Translations under genes and position numbers: made by a program
Assembly (NCBI RefSeq): GCF_019599145.1
Contig: NZ_CP080647.1
Location: forward strand, 8,742,001 to 8,806,000
Reading direction: 5' to 3'
DNA: 64,000 nucleotides
Source: Streptomyces akebiae
GTDB lineage: Bacteria > Actinomycetota > Actinomycetes > Streptomycetales > Streptomycetaceae
The notes under the pieces: model-generated
Seen by the model: only the letters and a program-made list of their open reading frames with translations
The model's database searches: none
Told to the model about the DNA's origin: nothing
Part shown: positions 34,172-44,082 of the stretch, in pieces
Layout: each line of letters begins with the position of its first letter
How positions within the stretch are numbered: the first letter of the stretch is position 1

Positions 34172-34200
34172 TTACTGGTCGGTTAACTCGCAAGTAACGT
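34172..34200 (+). promoter_or_regulatory. Promoter/operator region between lipase and LuxR genes
   Basis: TTTACT (34171-34176) and TAACGT (34195-34200) are 18 bases apart. The inverted repeat TTACT ... AGTAA (34172-34176, 34193-34197) spans this promoter, centred on GTTAAC. If the -10 is real, initiation would be near 34207 and the LuxR protein would start at ATG 34262. Confidence 0.45.
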
Positions 34201-34201
34201 G

Positions 34202-36415
34202 ATGAGCGTGGTGACTCCGGTGAACCCCCCACAACTTCCGCATCGCTCGCCACCGCCCCCCATGAACGCGTGGCCGAGCCCGGACACAGCGTCGGCCGCC
34301 GTGCCCACGCTGTCCGAAGGCGTGCGCGTCCGCCTGCTGCACGCCGCCCACGGCGACCCACGGGCCGCCGCGGAACTCGCCGCCGCCCTGACCCGGCGCC
34401 AGCTCACGGGCCTGGACCCGCTCCCCGCCGAGCCCCTGGCGCTGGCCCCCGCCCTGCTGCGGACCCACCGGCGCGACGTACGCGCCCTGCCCGCCGACAC
34501 CCGCTTCCTGCTGCTCCTCGCCGCCGCCGACCAGTACCCGGTGCCGACACACGCCTACGCGCGCGCCGTCACCGCGGCCCGGCTCGACACCCAGCCCCTC
34601 GACACGGCGGAGGCGGCGGGCCTCGCCCACGCCACGACCCAGGGCATCGTCTTCCGCGACGCCTGGACCCGGATCGCCGTGTACGAGTCCGCGTCCATGG
34701 CCGACCGGCGCGAGGCCCACCGCCTCCTCGCCGCCGTCCTCAGCGGTGAGGGCGAGCGACCCGGCCGGTCCTGGCACCGGGCCGCCGCCGCCCTCGGCCC
34801 CAGCCGCCGCCTCGCCGCCGAACTCCGTCTCGCGGCACGGGTGGCACGTGCCATCGGCGACCCGACCCTCGCCTCCGCCCTCGCCGAACGCGCCGCGGGC
34901 CTCACCCCCGAACCGGCCGAACGCGCGCCCCTGCTCGCCCAGGCCGCCGCCGAGGCCTGGCAGTCCGGCGACGGCGACCGGGCCCGCCGCCTCGTCGCCG
35001 CCACCGACGACGACGCCCTCGGCGGACTGCTCGCCCTGCGCGCCGGCAACGCCGCCGAGGCGTTCGACGCCCTGCTCACCGCCACCGTCCGGCACGTCGG
35101 CGACCACACCTCGGACCGCGCCGCCCATCTGCTGGCACGAGCCACCGAGGCCGCCATCTACACCGGGGACCTCCGCCGCTGCCGCGAGGCCGCCGCCGTC
35201 GCCGACGGGCTCGGCATCCTGCCGCCCAGCACCCTCGGTGCCCTCGCCGCCGCGTTCGAGGGACGCTACGACGACGCCCGGGACGTCCTCGAAGCCGCCG
35301 CCGGGCGCTGCGGTCCCGGCGGCGACCCCACCCAGCTCATCCACTCCGGGATCGCCGCCCTCCTCCTCGGCGACCACACCCGCGCCTTCACCGCCACCGC
35401 CCGCGCCGCCGCCTCAGCACGAGCCCGCGGCGAGACGGTGACCGTGCCGCAGGCCATGGAGTTCCGGGCCTACGCCGAGTTCTGGACCGGGCGCCCCAAG
35501 GCCGCCGAGGCCGCCGCCGTCGACGCCCTGCGCCAGGCGTACGCCACCGGGCAGGACAACGGGGCCTGCCACCTCCAGGCCGCCCTCGCGATGTTCGCCG
35601 CCCTCACCGGCGACCAGGAGGTGTGCCGGGAACGCGCCGAGTCCGCCCGCCTCTACGCCCTGGAACGCGGCCTCGGACTCCCCGCCGCGCTCGCCATGTT
35701 CGCCCTCGCCTTCCTCGACCTGAGCACCGGCCGATACGCCGCCTCGGCCGCCCGGCTGCGCGCCCTCGCCGGCTTCGGACCCGGGCACGGGCACCGGGCC
35801 ATCCGGCACATCGCCACCCCGCACTACGTCGAAGCCGCCGTGCGCACCGGCGACACCCGGGTGGCCGTCGCCGCGCACGCCGACTACGACCGCTGGGCCC
35901 GTACCGTCCGCAGCGCCGACGACCTCGCGCTCAGCGCCCGCTGCCGGGCCCTCCTCGCGACCGGCGAGGAGGCCGTCGAGCACTACCGCGCCGCCCTCGA
36001 CCTGCACGCCTCCGGCACCCGCGACTTCGAACGCGCCCGTACGGAACTCCTGTTCGGCAGCGCCTTGCGGCGGCTCCGCAACCGCACCGAGGCCCGCGAC
36101 CGGCTCCACAGTGCCCTGGAGGCCTTCGACCACTTCGGCTCCCCGCACTGCGCGTCCCAGGCCCGCGCCGAACTCCGGGCCCTCGGCGAGCGCGCCGCCC
36201 CGGCCCCGGCCGCCGAAACCCTGGAGAACCGACTCACCGCCCAGCAGTTGATGATCGCCCGCATGGCGGCGGACGGCGCCACGAACCGGGAGATCGCCGC
36301 GAGGCTGCTCCTGAGCCCGCGCACGATCGACCACCATCTGCGGGGCGTGTTCTCGCGGTTGGGGATCCGGTCGAGGATCGAGCTGGTGAGGCTGCTGGGG
36401 GAGACGGAGACGTGA
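34202..36415 (+). CDS. LuxR-family regulator of LAL-like architecture without ATPase motifs
   Basis: 737 residues from ATG 34202 (ATG 34262, MNAWPSPDTA, is a good alternative). The N-terminal part resembles the winged-helix region after the ATPase of LAL regulators but has no Walker A/B. The middle (about 180-640) is Ala-rich TPR-like helices. The C-terminal LuxR HTH reads LTAQQLMIARMAADGATNRE then IAARLLLSPRTIDHHLRGVF. It is divergent from the lipase and probably activates it, as LipR does for lipA in S. exfoliatus. Loss of ATPase suggests ligand sensing through the TPR part. Confidence 0.82.
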   Translation: MSVVTPVNPPQLPHRSPPPPMNAWPSPDTASAAVPTLSEGVRVRLLHAAHGDPRAAAELAAALTRRQLTGLDPLPAEPLALAPALLRTHRRDVRALPADTRFLLLLAAADQYPVPTHAYARAVTAARLDTQPLDTAEAAGLAHATTQGIVFRDAWTRIAVYESASMADRREAHRLLAAVLSGEGERPGRSWHRAAAALGPSRRLAAELRLAARVARAIGDPTLASALAERAAGLTPEPAERAPLLAQAAAEAWQSGDGDRARRLVAATDDDALGGLLALRAGNAAEAFDALLTATVRHVGDHTSDRAAHLLARATEAAIYTGDLRRCREAAAVADGLGILPPSTLGALAAAFEGRYDDARDVLEAAAGRCGPGGDPTQLIHSGIAALLLGDHTRAFTATARAAASARARGETVTVPQAMEFRAYAEFWTGRPKAAEAAAVDALRQAYATGQDNGACHLQAALAMFAALTGDQEVCRERAESARLYALERGLGLPAALAMFALAFLDLSTGRYAASAARLRALAGFGPGHGHRAIRHIATPHYVEAAVRTGDTRVAVAAHADYDRWARTVRSADDLALSARCRALLATGEEAVEHYRAALDLHASGTRDFERARTELLFGSALRRLRNRTEARDRLHSALEAFDHFGSPHCASQARAELRALGERAAPAPAAETLENRLTAQQLMIARMAADGATNREIAARLLLSPRTIDHHLRGVFSRLGIRSRIELVRLLGETET

Positions 36416-36442
36416 CACCGGGGCAGACCCCTCACGGAACCC

Positions 36443-37162
36443 CTACGCCGCACCTTCCGCGGCAGTGAAGGAAACCGCGTCCCACACCCCGCCGAGCGCC
36501 GACGCCAGCCAACCCCCGGCCCTCGCCCGGAAGTCGCCGGGCGCCAACGCCCCCGCCCCCGCGGGCACTGCCCCCAGCAAGGGCGCCCCCGCGACCACCG
36601 GCAGGTCCGCCACGTTGCACCGCGCCGCCAGGTCCGGGGCCTCGGGCCAGCTGCCGATGACGACACCCGCCAACTCCACCTCACGGACGGCGAGTTCGCG
36701 GGCCGTCAGCTCGGTCGTGTTCAGCGTGCCCAGCCCGGCCGAGGCGACCAGGAGCACCGGTGCCCCCAGCAGCCGCGCCGTGTCCGCCAGCGTGCCGCCC
36801 GCCTCGTCGAAGCGGACGAGGAGGCCACCCGCGCCCTCGACCAGCACCAGGTCGTGGTCGGTCGCCAGCTTGGCCGCGGCCTCGGCGACGTCCTCCGGAC
36901 GCACCGGTGGCAGGCCCGAGCGGCGCGCGGCGGTCGCGGGCGCCAACGGCTCCGGATAGCGGGCGAGTTCACGGACGGTGACGGCACCGGCGAGCCGGCC
37001 CACCTCGTCCGCGTCGCCGCGCTCGTCCGGCCGTACGCCCGTCTGGGCGGGCTTCAGCACGGCCACCGAACGGCCGGACGCCACGGCCACCGCGGCGACC
37101 GCCGCCGTGGTGACCGTCTTGCCGACCTCCGTGCCCGTCCCCGTGACCACCAGGACCGTCAT
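36443..37162 (-). CDS. bioD: ATP-dependent dethiobiotin synthetase
   Basis: 239 residues. BioD forms the ureido ring of dethiobiotin from DAPA, CO2 and ATP. The P-loop is [14 protein letters not shown], the DAPA/Mg region is [13 protein letters not shown], and a Lys in KPAQTGV completes the site. ATG 37162 is preceded by GAGGA. It is the last gene of bioB-bioA-bioD. Confidence 0.95.
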   Translation of the reverse strand: MTVLVVTGTGTEVGKTVTTAAVAAVAVASGRSVAVLKPAQTGVRPDERGDADEVGRLAGAVTVRELARYPEPLAPATAARRSGLPPVRPEDVAEAAAKLATDHDLVLVEGAGGLLVRFDEAGGTLADTARLLGAPVLLVASAGLGTLNTTELTARELAVREVELAGVVIGSWPEAPDLAARCNVADLPVVAGAPLLGAVPAGAGALAPGDFRARAGGWLASALGGVWDAVSFTAAEGAA

Positions 37163-37181
37163 GTCGTCCTCTTCCGTTCCG

Positions 37182-38471
37182 TCATCCCGCCGTGGCCGCC
37201 GCGCACACCGCGCGCGCGATCCGTGCCACGTCCTCGTCGCCCGTGACGTACGGCGGCATCGTGTAGACGAGGTCGCGGAACGGCCGCAGCCACACGCCCT
37301 CGCGCACGGCGGCCTCCGTGGCCGCCCGCATGTCCACCGCGTGGTCGAGCTGCACCACACCGATCGCGCCGAGGACCCGTACGTCCGTCACCCCCGGCAC
37401 CTCGCGCACCGGCGCCAGGCCTTCCCGCAACCCCGTCTCGATCCGTTTGACCTCCGCGAGCCAGTCCTGGCCCAGCAACAGCTCGATCGAGGCACAGGCG
37501 ACGGCCGCCGCCAGCGGGTTGCCCATGAAGGTCGGCCCATGAGCCAGCACCGGGACCTCGCCCCGCGAGATCCCGTCGGCCACCCGGGCGGTGCACAGCG
37601 CCGCCGCCAGCGTCAGGTAGCCGCCGGTCAGCGCCTTGCCGACACACATCACGTCCGGCGTCACGGCCGCGTGGTCCGCCGCGAACAACGCCCCCGTACG
37701 CCCGAACCCGGTGGCGATCTCGTCGAACACCAGCAGCACGTCATGCGCGTCGCACGCCTCGCGCAGCACCCGCAGGTACGCGGGGGAGTGGAAGCGCATC
37801 CCGCCCGCTCCCTGGACCACGGGCTCCACGATCACGGCCGCCAGCTCGTCCGCGTGCCGCTCGATGGCCGAGCGCAGCGACCGCGCGTACGCCTCGTCGA
37901 ACTCGACCGGCGGCGGGTCCACGAACACCTGCCGGGGCAGGACACCCTGCCACAGCTCGTGCATCCCGCCCTCGGGGTCGCACACCGACATGGGCTGCCA
38001 GGTGTCGCCGTGGTAACCGCCGCGCCAGGTCAGCAGCCGCCGCTTGCCGGGACGGCCCAGCGAGCGCCAGTACTGCAGGCACATCTTGACCGCGACCTCG
38101 ACGGAGACCGACCCCGAGTCGGCGAGGAACACATGCTCCAGACCCTCGGGCGACATGTCGACGAGGTGCTTCGCCAGCCGCACGGCGGGCTCATGGGTGA
38201 GCCCGCCGAACATCACATGGCTCATCCGGCCGAGCTGCTCGCGCGCCGCCTCGTTGAGGACGGGGTGGTTGTAGCCGTGGATCGCCGACCACCACGACGA
38301 CATGCCGTCGACCAACTCGCCCGAGCCGTCCGCGAGCTTCAGCCGGACCCCGCTCGCCGACTGCACGACGAGCGGTTCCTGCCGGCCCGGCATGGGCCCG
38401 TAGGGGTGCCACACATGCCGCCGGTCGAGTTCCACCAGCTCGGGCACGCTCAGGCCGGTCGGCTCAGGCAT
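37182..38471 (-). CDS. bioA: Adenosylmethionine-8-amino-7-oxononanoate aminotransferase
   Basis: 429 residues. BioA converts KAPA to DAPA with SAM as amino donor. Marks are the start [42 protein letters not shown], and the PLP lysine in [17 protein letters not shown] 38471 overlaps the bioB stop by 8 bases, so translation is coupled. Normal length for the family. Confidence 0.95.
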   Translation of the reverse strand: MPEPTGLSVPELVELDRRHVWHPYGPMPGRQEPLVVQSASGVRLKLADGSGELVDGMSSWWSAIHGYNHPVLNEAAREQLGRMSHVMFGGLTHEPAVRLAKHLVDMSPEGLEHVFLADSGSVSVEVAVKMCLQYWRSLGRPGKRRLLTWRGGYHGDTWQPMSVCDPEGGMHELWQGVLPRQVFVDPPPVEFDEAYARSLRSAIERHADELAAVIVEPVVQGAGGMRFHSPAYLRVLREACDAHDVLLVFDEIATGFGRTGALFAADHAAVTPDVMCVGKALTGGYLTLAAALCTARVADGISRGEVPVLAHGPTFMGNPLAAAVACASIELLLGQDWLAEVKRIETGLREGLAPVREVPGVTDVRVLGAIGVVQLDHAVDMRAATEAAVREGVWLRPFRDLVYTMPPYVTGDEDVARIARAVCAAATAG

Positions 38472-39720
38472 TGGGCGCGAGGTCGGTTCCGGCGCCCCGG
38501 CGGCGTACCGCCACCAGATCCGTACGGGCCTCACCGGCCGGCGTCGCGGCAGCGGGGGCCTGGGCGGCGGAACCGCACACACCGCCCCCCGCGTGCGAGC
38601 CGCACCCCGCGCCCGCGCCCGCTCCTTCGTCCTCGTGCGACCCGCAGCCGCCCCCGGCGTGCGATCCGCACCCCGCGCTCTCCCCGGACCCACAGCCCCC
38701 GCCGGCGGCCACGGTCGCCCGGTGCTCCGGGAGCGTCACCTGGTCGGTGCCCTCCACCTCGAAGCCGGCGTCCGCGATCATCTCCAGGTCGGCCTTGCCC
38801 GCCTGGCCCTCGCTGGTGAGGTAGTCGCCGAGGAAGATCGAGTTGGCCAGGTGCAGGGCGAGCGGCTGCATCGAGCGGAGATGGACCTCCCGGCCGCCCG
38901 CGATCCGCACCTCGCTGTCGGGACAGACGAACCGCACCATCGCCAGGATCCGCAGACAGCGCTGCGGGGTCAGGTTCCACTCCTTGGCGAGCGGGGTGCC
39001 CTCGAACGGGATCAGGAAGTTCACCGGAACGGAGTCCGGGTCCAGTTCGCGCAGCGAGAAGACCACGTCGACCAGGTCCTCGTCGCTCTCGCCCATGCCC
39101 GCGATCAGACCCGAGCAGGCCGACAGACCCGCCGCGTGCGCCTTGCGCACCGTGTCCACCCGGTCGGCGTACGTGTGCGTCGTGGTGATCTCGCCGTACG
39201 TCGCCTCGGACGTGTTCAGGTTGTGGTTGTAGGCGTCCGCGCCCGCCTCGCGCAGGCGTTCGGCCTGACCGTCGGAGAGCAGACCGAGGCAGGCGCACAC
39301 CTCGACGCCCTCGTTCTGGTCCTTGATCGCCTTGATGGTGTCGGAGACCCGGTCGACGTCCCGGTCGGTCGGGCCACGCCCGGACGCCACCAGACAGACC
39401 CGCTTGGCGCCCCCGGCGAGCCCGGCCGCGGCTGCCTCGGAGGCCTCGTGAGGCTTGAGCCAGGTGTACTTCAGGATGCCGGCGGTCGAGCCGAGCCGCT
39501 GCGAGCAGTAGGAACAGTCCTCGGGACACAGTCCGGACTTGAGGTTGACCAGATAGTTCAGTTTCACCCGGCGCCCGAACCAGTGCAGGCGCACCTTCCC
39601 GGCCGCGGCCACCACGTCCAACAGCTCGTCGTCGGAGGTGCCGAGGACGGCGAGCGCCTCGGCACGGCTCAGCGGCTCGCGCCGGAGCCCCTTGTCCACC
39701 AGCGTGTTCAGCAGGTCCAT
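38464..39720 (-). CDS. bioB: Biotin synthase with Cys/His/Gly-rich C-terminal tail
   Basis: 418 residues. The radical-SAM CxxxCxxC is CPEDCSYC; the [2Fe-2S] site residues lie in [17 protein letters not shown] and RIAGGR. BioB inserts sulfur into dethiobiotin. The core ends near residue 340 ([10 protein letters not shown]). After it comes a tail of about 80 residues with five CGS units, three of them CGSH, linked by Gly/Ala. E. coli BioB lacks such a tail. It might store or deliver Fe-S clusters or bind metal. ATG 39720 was chosen as the start of family similarity. Confidence 0.93.
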   Translation of the reverse strand: MDLLNTLVDKGLRREPLSRAEALAVLGTSDDELLDVVAAAGKVRLHWFGRRVKLNYLVNLKSGLCPEDCSYCSQRLGSTAGILKYTWLKPHEASEAAAAGLAGGAKRVCLVASGRGPTDRDVDRVSDTIKAIKDQNEGVEVCACLGLLSDGQAERLREAGADAYNHNLNTSEATYGEITTTHTYADRVDTVRKAHAAGLSACSGLIAGMGESDEDLVDVVFSLRELDPDSVPVNFLIPFEGTPLAKEWNLTPQRCLRILAMVRFVCPDSEVRIAGGREVHLRSMQPLALHLANSIFLGDYLTSEGQAGKADLEMIADAGFEVEGTDQVTLPEHRATVAAGGGCGSGESAGCGSHAGGGCGSHEDEGAGAGAGCGSHAGGGVCGSAAQAPAAATPAGEARTDLVAVRRRGAGTDLAPNA

Positions 39721-39789
39721 GAGAGCCGATCCTGTCCTACGGGACCGCTCCCGGCCAAGGAGAGTTCGGACAACAGAGTGGGATCGACG

Positions 39790-39805
39790 TGTGGGTATTG
39801 CCACA
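39790..39805. promoter_or_regulatory. Inverted repeat in bioB/bioF divergent region
   Basis: TGTGG-GTATTG-CCACA lies in the 197-base region between the bioB and bioF starts. Its position suits a biotin-responsive repressor site. No BioQ or BirA consensus match is claimed. Confidence 0.35.
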
Positions 39806-39917
39806 TCGTGGGCGGCTGGTCGGCCCGTTAGTGTCTGTGCACTGCCTACAAAAGCCCCAGCCGTGCCGTCCACGACAGCCCGGCGCCGGAGGCTGCCCAC
39901 ACCACCCCGGAGGACCC

Positions 39918-41048
39918 ATGGCGTTCGGCTGGATCGACGAGCAGGCCTCGGCGCGCCGCCGGGCCGGTCTCGTACGGACCCTGCGCCCCCGTCCCGCCGA
40001 CTCGCCGCTCCTCGACCTCGCGAGCAACGACTACCTGGGTCTGGCCCGGCACCCCGAGATCACCGAGGGCGCTGCCGAGGCCGCGCGCCGGTGGGGCGGC
40101 GGCGCCACCGGCTCCCGTCTCGTCACCGGCACCACCGAGCTGCACGGCGAGCTGGAGCGTGAACTCGCCGACTTCTGCGGCTTCGAGGCCGCCCTCGTCT
40201 TCTCCTCCGGCTACGCGGCCAACCTCGCCGCCGTCACCGCGCTCGCCCCGCACGGCTCCCTGATCGTCTCGGACGCCGGCAACCACGCCTCCCTCATCGA
40301 CGGCTGCCGGCTGGCCCGGGGCACCACCCAGGTCGTGGCGCACGCCGATCCGGAGGCGGTCCGCAAGGCGCTGGCCACGGGCGGTGGGGTGCCTGCCGTC
40401 GCCGTCTCGGACACGGTGTTCTCCGTGGACGGCGACGCCGCCCCCCTGGCCTCCCTCGCCGCCGCCTGCCGTGCGTTCGGCGCCGGGCTCGTGGTGGACG
40501 ACGCACACGGGCTCGGGGTCCTCGGCGACGGCGGCCGGGGCGCGCCGTACGCGGCGGGGCTCGCGGGCGACCCCGACGTGGTCGTGACGGTCACGCTGTC
40601 GAAGTCGCTGGGCAGCCAGGGCGGTGCGGTGCTCGGCCCCGCGAAGGTCATCGACCACCTGGTCAACGCGGCCCGGACGTTCATCTTCGACACGGGCCTC
40701 GCCCCGGCGGCCGCCGGCGCGGCACTCGCCGCGCTCCGGCTGCTGCGCCGTGAGCCGGAGCGCGCCGCACGGGCCCGGGAGGTGGCGCGGGAACTGCACA
40801 CACGGCTGACGGCGTCGGGCCATGAAGCGGTGCGGCCCGACGCCGCCGTGGTGTCCGTACGCGCGCCGTCACCGGATCAGGCGGTGCGGTGGGCGGCGGA
40901 CTGCCGTGCGGCGGGTCTCGCCGTCGGCTGTTTCCGCCCACCGTCCGTGCCCGACGGCGTTTCCAGGCTGCGGCTGACCGCCCGCGCGGATCTCACGCGG
41001 GGGCAGATCGACCGGGCCGTGGGGATCATCGGCGATACACGACCGTGA
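39918..41048 (+). CDS. bioF: 8-amino-7-oxononanoate synthase
   Basis: 376 residues. BioF condenses pimeloyl-ACP/CoA with L-alanine to KAPA. Marks are [38 protein letters not shown], and the PLP lysine in [18 protein letters not shown] stands 3-8 bases ahead of ATG 39918. Divergent from bioBAD; together they give the complete KAPA-to-biotin route. No bioC/H or bioI/W gene for pimelate supply is present in the window. Confidence 0.94.
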   Translation: MAFGWIDEQASARRRAGLVRTLRPRPADSPLLDLASNDYLGLARHPEITEGAAEAARRWGGGATGSRLVTGTTELHGELERELADFCGFEAALVFSSGYAANLAAVTALAPHGSLIVSDAGNHASLIDGCRLARGTTQVVAHADPEAVRKALATGGGVPAVAVSDTVFSVDGDAAPLASLAAACRAFGAGLVVDDAHGLGVLGDGGRGAPYAAGLAGDPDVVVTVTLSKSLGSQGGAVLGPAKVIDHLVNAARTFIFDTGLAPAAAGAALAALRLLRREPERAARAREVARELHTRLTASGHEAVRPDAAVVSVRAPSPDQAVRWAADCRAAGLAVGCFRPPSVPDGVSRLRLTARADLTRGQIDRAVGIIGDTRP

Positions 41049-41105
41049 GTCGGCGTCAGGGCCGGGCGTCGCCGTAAGCGGAAGTACGAACGCTGTCGGT
41101 GGTGG

Positions 41106-41330
41106 TCACCGCAGCGTGGTGATGAATCCCTCCCAGGCGTCGGGTTCGAACAGCAGGGCGGGCCCCGCCGTGTTCTTCGAATCGCGTACGGCCACCAGGC
41201 CGGCCCAGCGGCCGGACGCGGGACGGGCCGTCTCCACGCAGTTGTTCATTCCCGTGCTGCGACTGCTGCGCAGCCATCGCACTCCGCGTAGTTCGGTACT
41301 GGTGGGTACGTTCCGAGGCAGTGCGGACAT
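41106..41330 (-). CDS. DUF397 domain protein
   Basis: 74 residues. The DUF397 pattern is clear: VRWLRSSRSTGMNNCVETAR, VAVRDSKNTAGPALLF, and EPDAWEGFI. AAGGAGG precedes the ATG, 9 bases after the XRE stop. DUF397 proteins bind their partner XRE regulator in the WhiJ/AbaA/Scr1 type systems that influence development and antibiotic production. Confidence 0.92.
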   Translation of the reverse strand: MSALPRNVPTSTELRGVRWLRSSRSTGMNNCVETARPASGRWAGLVAVRDSKNTAGPALLFEPDAWEGFITTLR

Positions 41331-41339
41331 GGTGCCTCC

Positions 41340-42200
41340 TTACGCGCCGGCGGCTAGCCCGGCGATGTAATCCAACGAGTCCTCGGGCGAAAGGGCGTGG
41401 ATCTGAAGGGCGTTGAAGGCCTCGACATACGCCTTGAGGTCTTCTTTCCGTTCGAGGTAGAGGCTACTCGTCAAGTGGTCGAGAACAACCACGTCCAGAT
41501 CGGATGTGCTCCGAAATGAGAAAATTACGAAAGGGCCCGTGACGCCGATGTGCGCCCCGGCAGTGAACGGGAGCACCTGCAGTCGCACCTGGGGAAGGCG
41601 GGCCGCCTCGACCAGCCGGCCCAGCTGCCGGGCCATGATCTCGGGCCCGCCCACCTCACGTCGGAGAACGCCCTCGTCGAGCACGGCGCTCAGCTTCAGC
41701 GGCGGGTTCCCCCGCAGCACTTCCTGCCGCGCCAGCCGCACCTCCACGAGCGCGTCGAGTTTGTCGTCTTCCAGCCCCTCCACCGCGGCCCGTGTCACCG
41801 CCCGCGCGTACTCGGGAATCTGCAGCAGACCCGGCACCACCGAGGTCTCCAGCGTCCGCATCCCCCCGGCCTGCGACTCCAGGCTGATGAAGTCCCGGTA
41901 CGTCGGCGGCAGTACGCCCCGGTACGCGTGCCACCAGTTGTGCCGCCCGCCGCCGTCCTCGGAGCCCGCCAACGCCAGGAGCAGCTCCCGTAATTCGGTG
42001 TCGTCGACCCCGTACGCGTCCAGGAGCTTGCGTACGTCCGCAGGCTTCACCCCGCTGGCGCCCGTCTCGATCCGGCTCACCTTGGACTGGTGCCAGCCCA
42101 CGCGATGGGCCGCCTCGATACTGGTGAGCGCGGAACGGGTGCGCAGGACACGCAACTCGGCACCGAGCTTGCGGCGGCGCACCGCCGGACCGTACTGCAT
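41340..42200 (-). CDS. XRE/DUF5753 regulator (WhiJ/Scr1-like) with TTA codon
   Basis: 286 residues. N-terminal HTH (GAELRVLRTRSALTSIEAAH, RVGWHQSKVSRIETG) then a DUF5753 domain (LPPTYRDFISLESQA, VVPGLLQIPEYARAV, VLPFTAGAHIG). Leu-70 is encoded by TTA (complement of 41991-41993), so expression of this developmental-type regulator should depend on the bldA tRNA. It forms an operon with the DUF397 gene and is divergent from an anti-sigma-like ATPase, the classic trio of these clusters. Confidence 0.92.
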   Translation of the reverse strand: MQYGPAVRRRKLGAELRVLRTRSALTSIEAAHRVGWHQSKVSRIETGASGVKPADVRKLLDAYGVDDTELRELLLALAGSEDGGGRHNWWHAYRGVLPPTYRDFISLESQAGGMRTLETSVVPGLLQIPEYARAVTRAAVEGLEDDKLDALVEVRLARQEVLRGNPPLKLSAVLDEGVLRREVGGPEIMARQLGRLVEAARLPQVRLQVLPFTAGAHIGVTGPFVIFSFRSTSDLDVVVLDHLTSSLYLERKEDLKAYVEAFNALQIHALSPEDSLDYIAGLAAGA

Positions 42201-42447
42201 GGGATTCTCCTTCCGCCCGGCGCGCGAAGTCGGGGTGACGACAGAGGATGGACGACAACCCCATCCGAATACGCTCGGCCGTCGGACAGTTCACCGCTTC
42301 GAGCGACAGATATATGCATATCTTGGTGGATCGCCACCCGTGACAGCCCAGGTAGTGGCAGTCTGGCGCGAAGCACCAGTCCGGGACCGTAGTCGAACCA
42401 TCCGCTCCCTGTCGGACACCGGTCCCGTGGGAAAGGGACGCCTCGCC

Positions 42448-42906
42448 ATGGCAGATCACCTGGAAGCATCCGTCACTCTGCCGAGCGATCCCGCCTCGGT
42501 GTCCACGGCCCGGAACTACGTCGCCGACGTGCTCGCCGAATGGGGCCTGCCGGGCGACACCGACATCGCGGACACCGTGCGCCTGATCGTGTCCGAACTC
42601 GCCACCAACGCCGTCCAGCACACCCTCGGTCAGTCGCCCACCTTCACCGTGGACATCGCCCTCGACCGGGACGAGCAGCTGCGCATCGGTGTCACCGACA
42701 GCCATCCACGCTTCCCGAAACGGCTGCCGGCCGCCGTCCAGCAGGACAACGGCCGGGGCATGGTCATCATCCGCTGGCTGACCGCCGAGTGCGGCGGCAG
42801 GCTCAGCGTCAGACCCACCCGGGAGGGCGGTAAGACCGTAGCGATCGAACTGCCGTGGACGGTTCCCGCGCAGCCGGTCAGCGCGGGCGGTCCGCAGGAA
42901 ACCTGA
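42448..42906 (+). CDS. Anti-sigma-factor-like histidine kinase-type ATPase
   Basis: 152 residues, SpoIIAB/RsbW-like HATPase_c. The N box is LIVSELATNAVQH, G1 region is IGVTDSHPRFPK, and G2 is NGRGMVIIRWLTAECGG. ATG 42448 has AAAGGGA upstream. It is the third member of the WhiJ-like cluster and may hold a sigma factor or phosphorylate a partner protein; no sigma gene is adjacent. Its 3' end overlaps slightly the end of the convergent DUF6328 gene. Confidence 0.85.
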   Translation: MADHLEASVTLPSDPASVSTARNYVADVLAEWGLPGDTDIADTVRLIVSELATNAVQHTLGQSPTFTVDIALDRDEQLRIGVTDSHPRFPKRLPAAVQQDNGRGMVIIRWLTAECGGRLSVRPTREGGKTVAIELPWTVPAQPVSAGGPQET

Positions 42907-43521
42907 CGAGATCCTCGTCCGTGGGCGTGGGCGTGGGCGTGGGCGTGGGCGTGGACGTGGACGTGGTTGCGGTTGCGTTCGTGGCCGTGTGTCCGCGGTC
43001 TGCGCCGGTGTTCGTGGCCGTTCCCGTGTCGTCGAGTCGTCGCGGTCGGAGAGGCGGCCCACCAGTTTCGGGAGCACGGCCCACAGGAGCAGGCAGATGA
43101 GGAAGGTGCCGGCCCCGGCGGCGATCCCGGCCTTCCGGCCGAGCGTCACGTCCACGACGAGCAGGACGGATCCGGTGAAGGCCGGCATCAGCACGATCAA
43201 TCCCGCGGTGGCCAGCCGGGACGAGACCTGGACGATGACGGGCTTGGCGTTCTGCTGGAAGAGCGAGCGGTGCAGGGCGGCCGGGGCGGTGAAGAGCGTC
43301 GCCGCGAGGACCGCGAGCAGCAGGGTGACGACGTATGTGGCGCGCTGGACGGAGTCCAGGTCGGGGAAGCGCGGTGTGAAGGCCAACGTCAACAGGAACG
43401 CGAAGAGGATCTGTACCCCGGTCTGGGTGACGCGCAACTCCTGGAGCAGCTCGGAGAAATTGCGGTCGGCGCGTTCGAGGGGGGTCTCGTTGCGTGCGGG
43501 ACGGGTGCGTTCGTCGGCCAT
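42878..43521 (-). CDS. DUF6328 family membrane protein, apparent frameshift in repeat-rich 3' end
   Basis: The first about 165 residues from ATG 43521 form a DUF6328-type protein: ETPLERADRNFSELLQELR, TQTGVQILFAFLLTLAF, and four hydrophobic helices. After RLSDRDD the same frame becomes an (RP)n run, encoded by a GTGGGC hexanucleotide array, and stays open to 41656 across two antisense genes. In the neighbouring frame the same DNA reads (TP)n then DEDLVRFPADRPR and stops at 42878. I give 42878 as the likely ancestral end, implying one base lost or gained near 43040. Confidence 0.6.
42919..42970. repeat. GTGGGC hexanucleotide microsatellite
   Basis: Six to seven tandem units of GTGGGC followed by GTGGAC units and decaying GTTGCG copies. 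It encodes a dipeptide run in the DUF6328 C-terminus, (RP) or (TP) depending on frame. Arrays of this kind change length easily by slippage. Confidence 0.85.
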
Positions 43522-43598
43522 GGTCGAACGTGTATCCAAAACCGCCGGTCGCACGCCTGCCGGGGGCGGCGGAGAACTCAGCCGCCCCCGACGGTGGG

Positions 43599-44072
43599 TC
43601 AGCGGACCCGGCCGTACCAGACGTTCTTCGTCCAGAGCTTCTGCAGTCGGACGACGTCACCCGTCTTCGGCGAGTGCCAGATCTTTCCCTTCCCCGCGTA
43701 GATACCGACGTGGTAGACGTTCGAGCCCGAGTGGAAGAAGACCAGGTCTCCGAGCTTGCGGCTGCTCGCGGAGATGTGCTTCGTCTTGTTGTACTGCTGC
43801 TGAGCAGTACGGGGCAGCTTCTTGCCCGCCTTCTTGAACGAGTAGAGCGTCAGCCCTGAGCAGTCGAACCTGCTCGGGCCCGTGGCGCCGTACTTGTAAG
43901 GGGAGCCCTTCTTGGAAGCCGCGACCTTGAGTGCCTTCGACGCCACCGTGGCGGCCTCGGCGTCGGCTGCGACGCCCGGGACCACGATGCTGCCGCTGAC
44001 AGCGGCGATGGTCAGAGCCGAGGCCGTGCCGGCCCGGGTCAACAGCGACGGGACACGATTCAGCGCAGTCAT
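43599..44072 (-). CDS. NlpC/P60 family cell-wall hydrolase
   Basis: 157 residues, secreted peptidoglycan endopeptidase. A signal peptide (LTRAGTASALTIAAVSGSIV) is followed by the NlpC/P60 domain with the catalytic Cys in RFDCSGLTLYSF, His in VYHVGIYAG, and the third residue His in IWHSPKTGD. ATG 44072 has GAAGGG 8 bases ahead. A c-di-AMP riboswitch occupies its leader, as known for Streptomyces resuscitation and wall-lytic enzymes. Confidence 0.92.
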   Translation of the reverse strand: MTALNRVPSLLTRAGTASALTIAAVSGSIVVPGVAADAEAATVASKALKVAASKKGSPYKYGATGPSRFDCSGLTLYSFKKAGKKLPRTAQQQYNKTKHISASSRKLGDLVFFHSGSNVYHVGIYAGKGKIWHSPKTGDVVRLQKLWTKNVWYGRVR

Positions 44073-44082
44073 GCGCAACCCT

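Noticed and set aside
41656..42877. Extension of the DUF6328 frame across the XRE and ATPase genes
   Set aside because: Sequence after the (RP)n run is antisense of two well-supported genes and resembles no protein; treated as lost stop, not as a real 600-residue protein.
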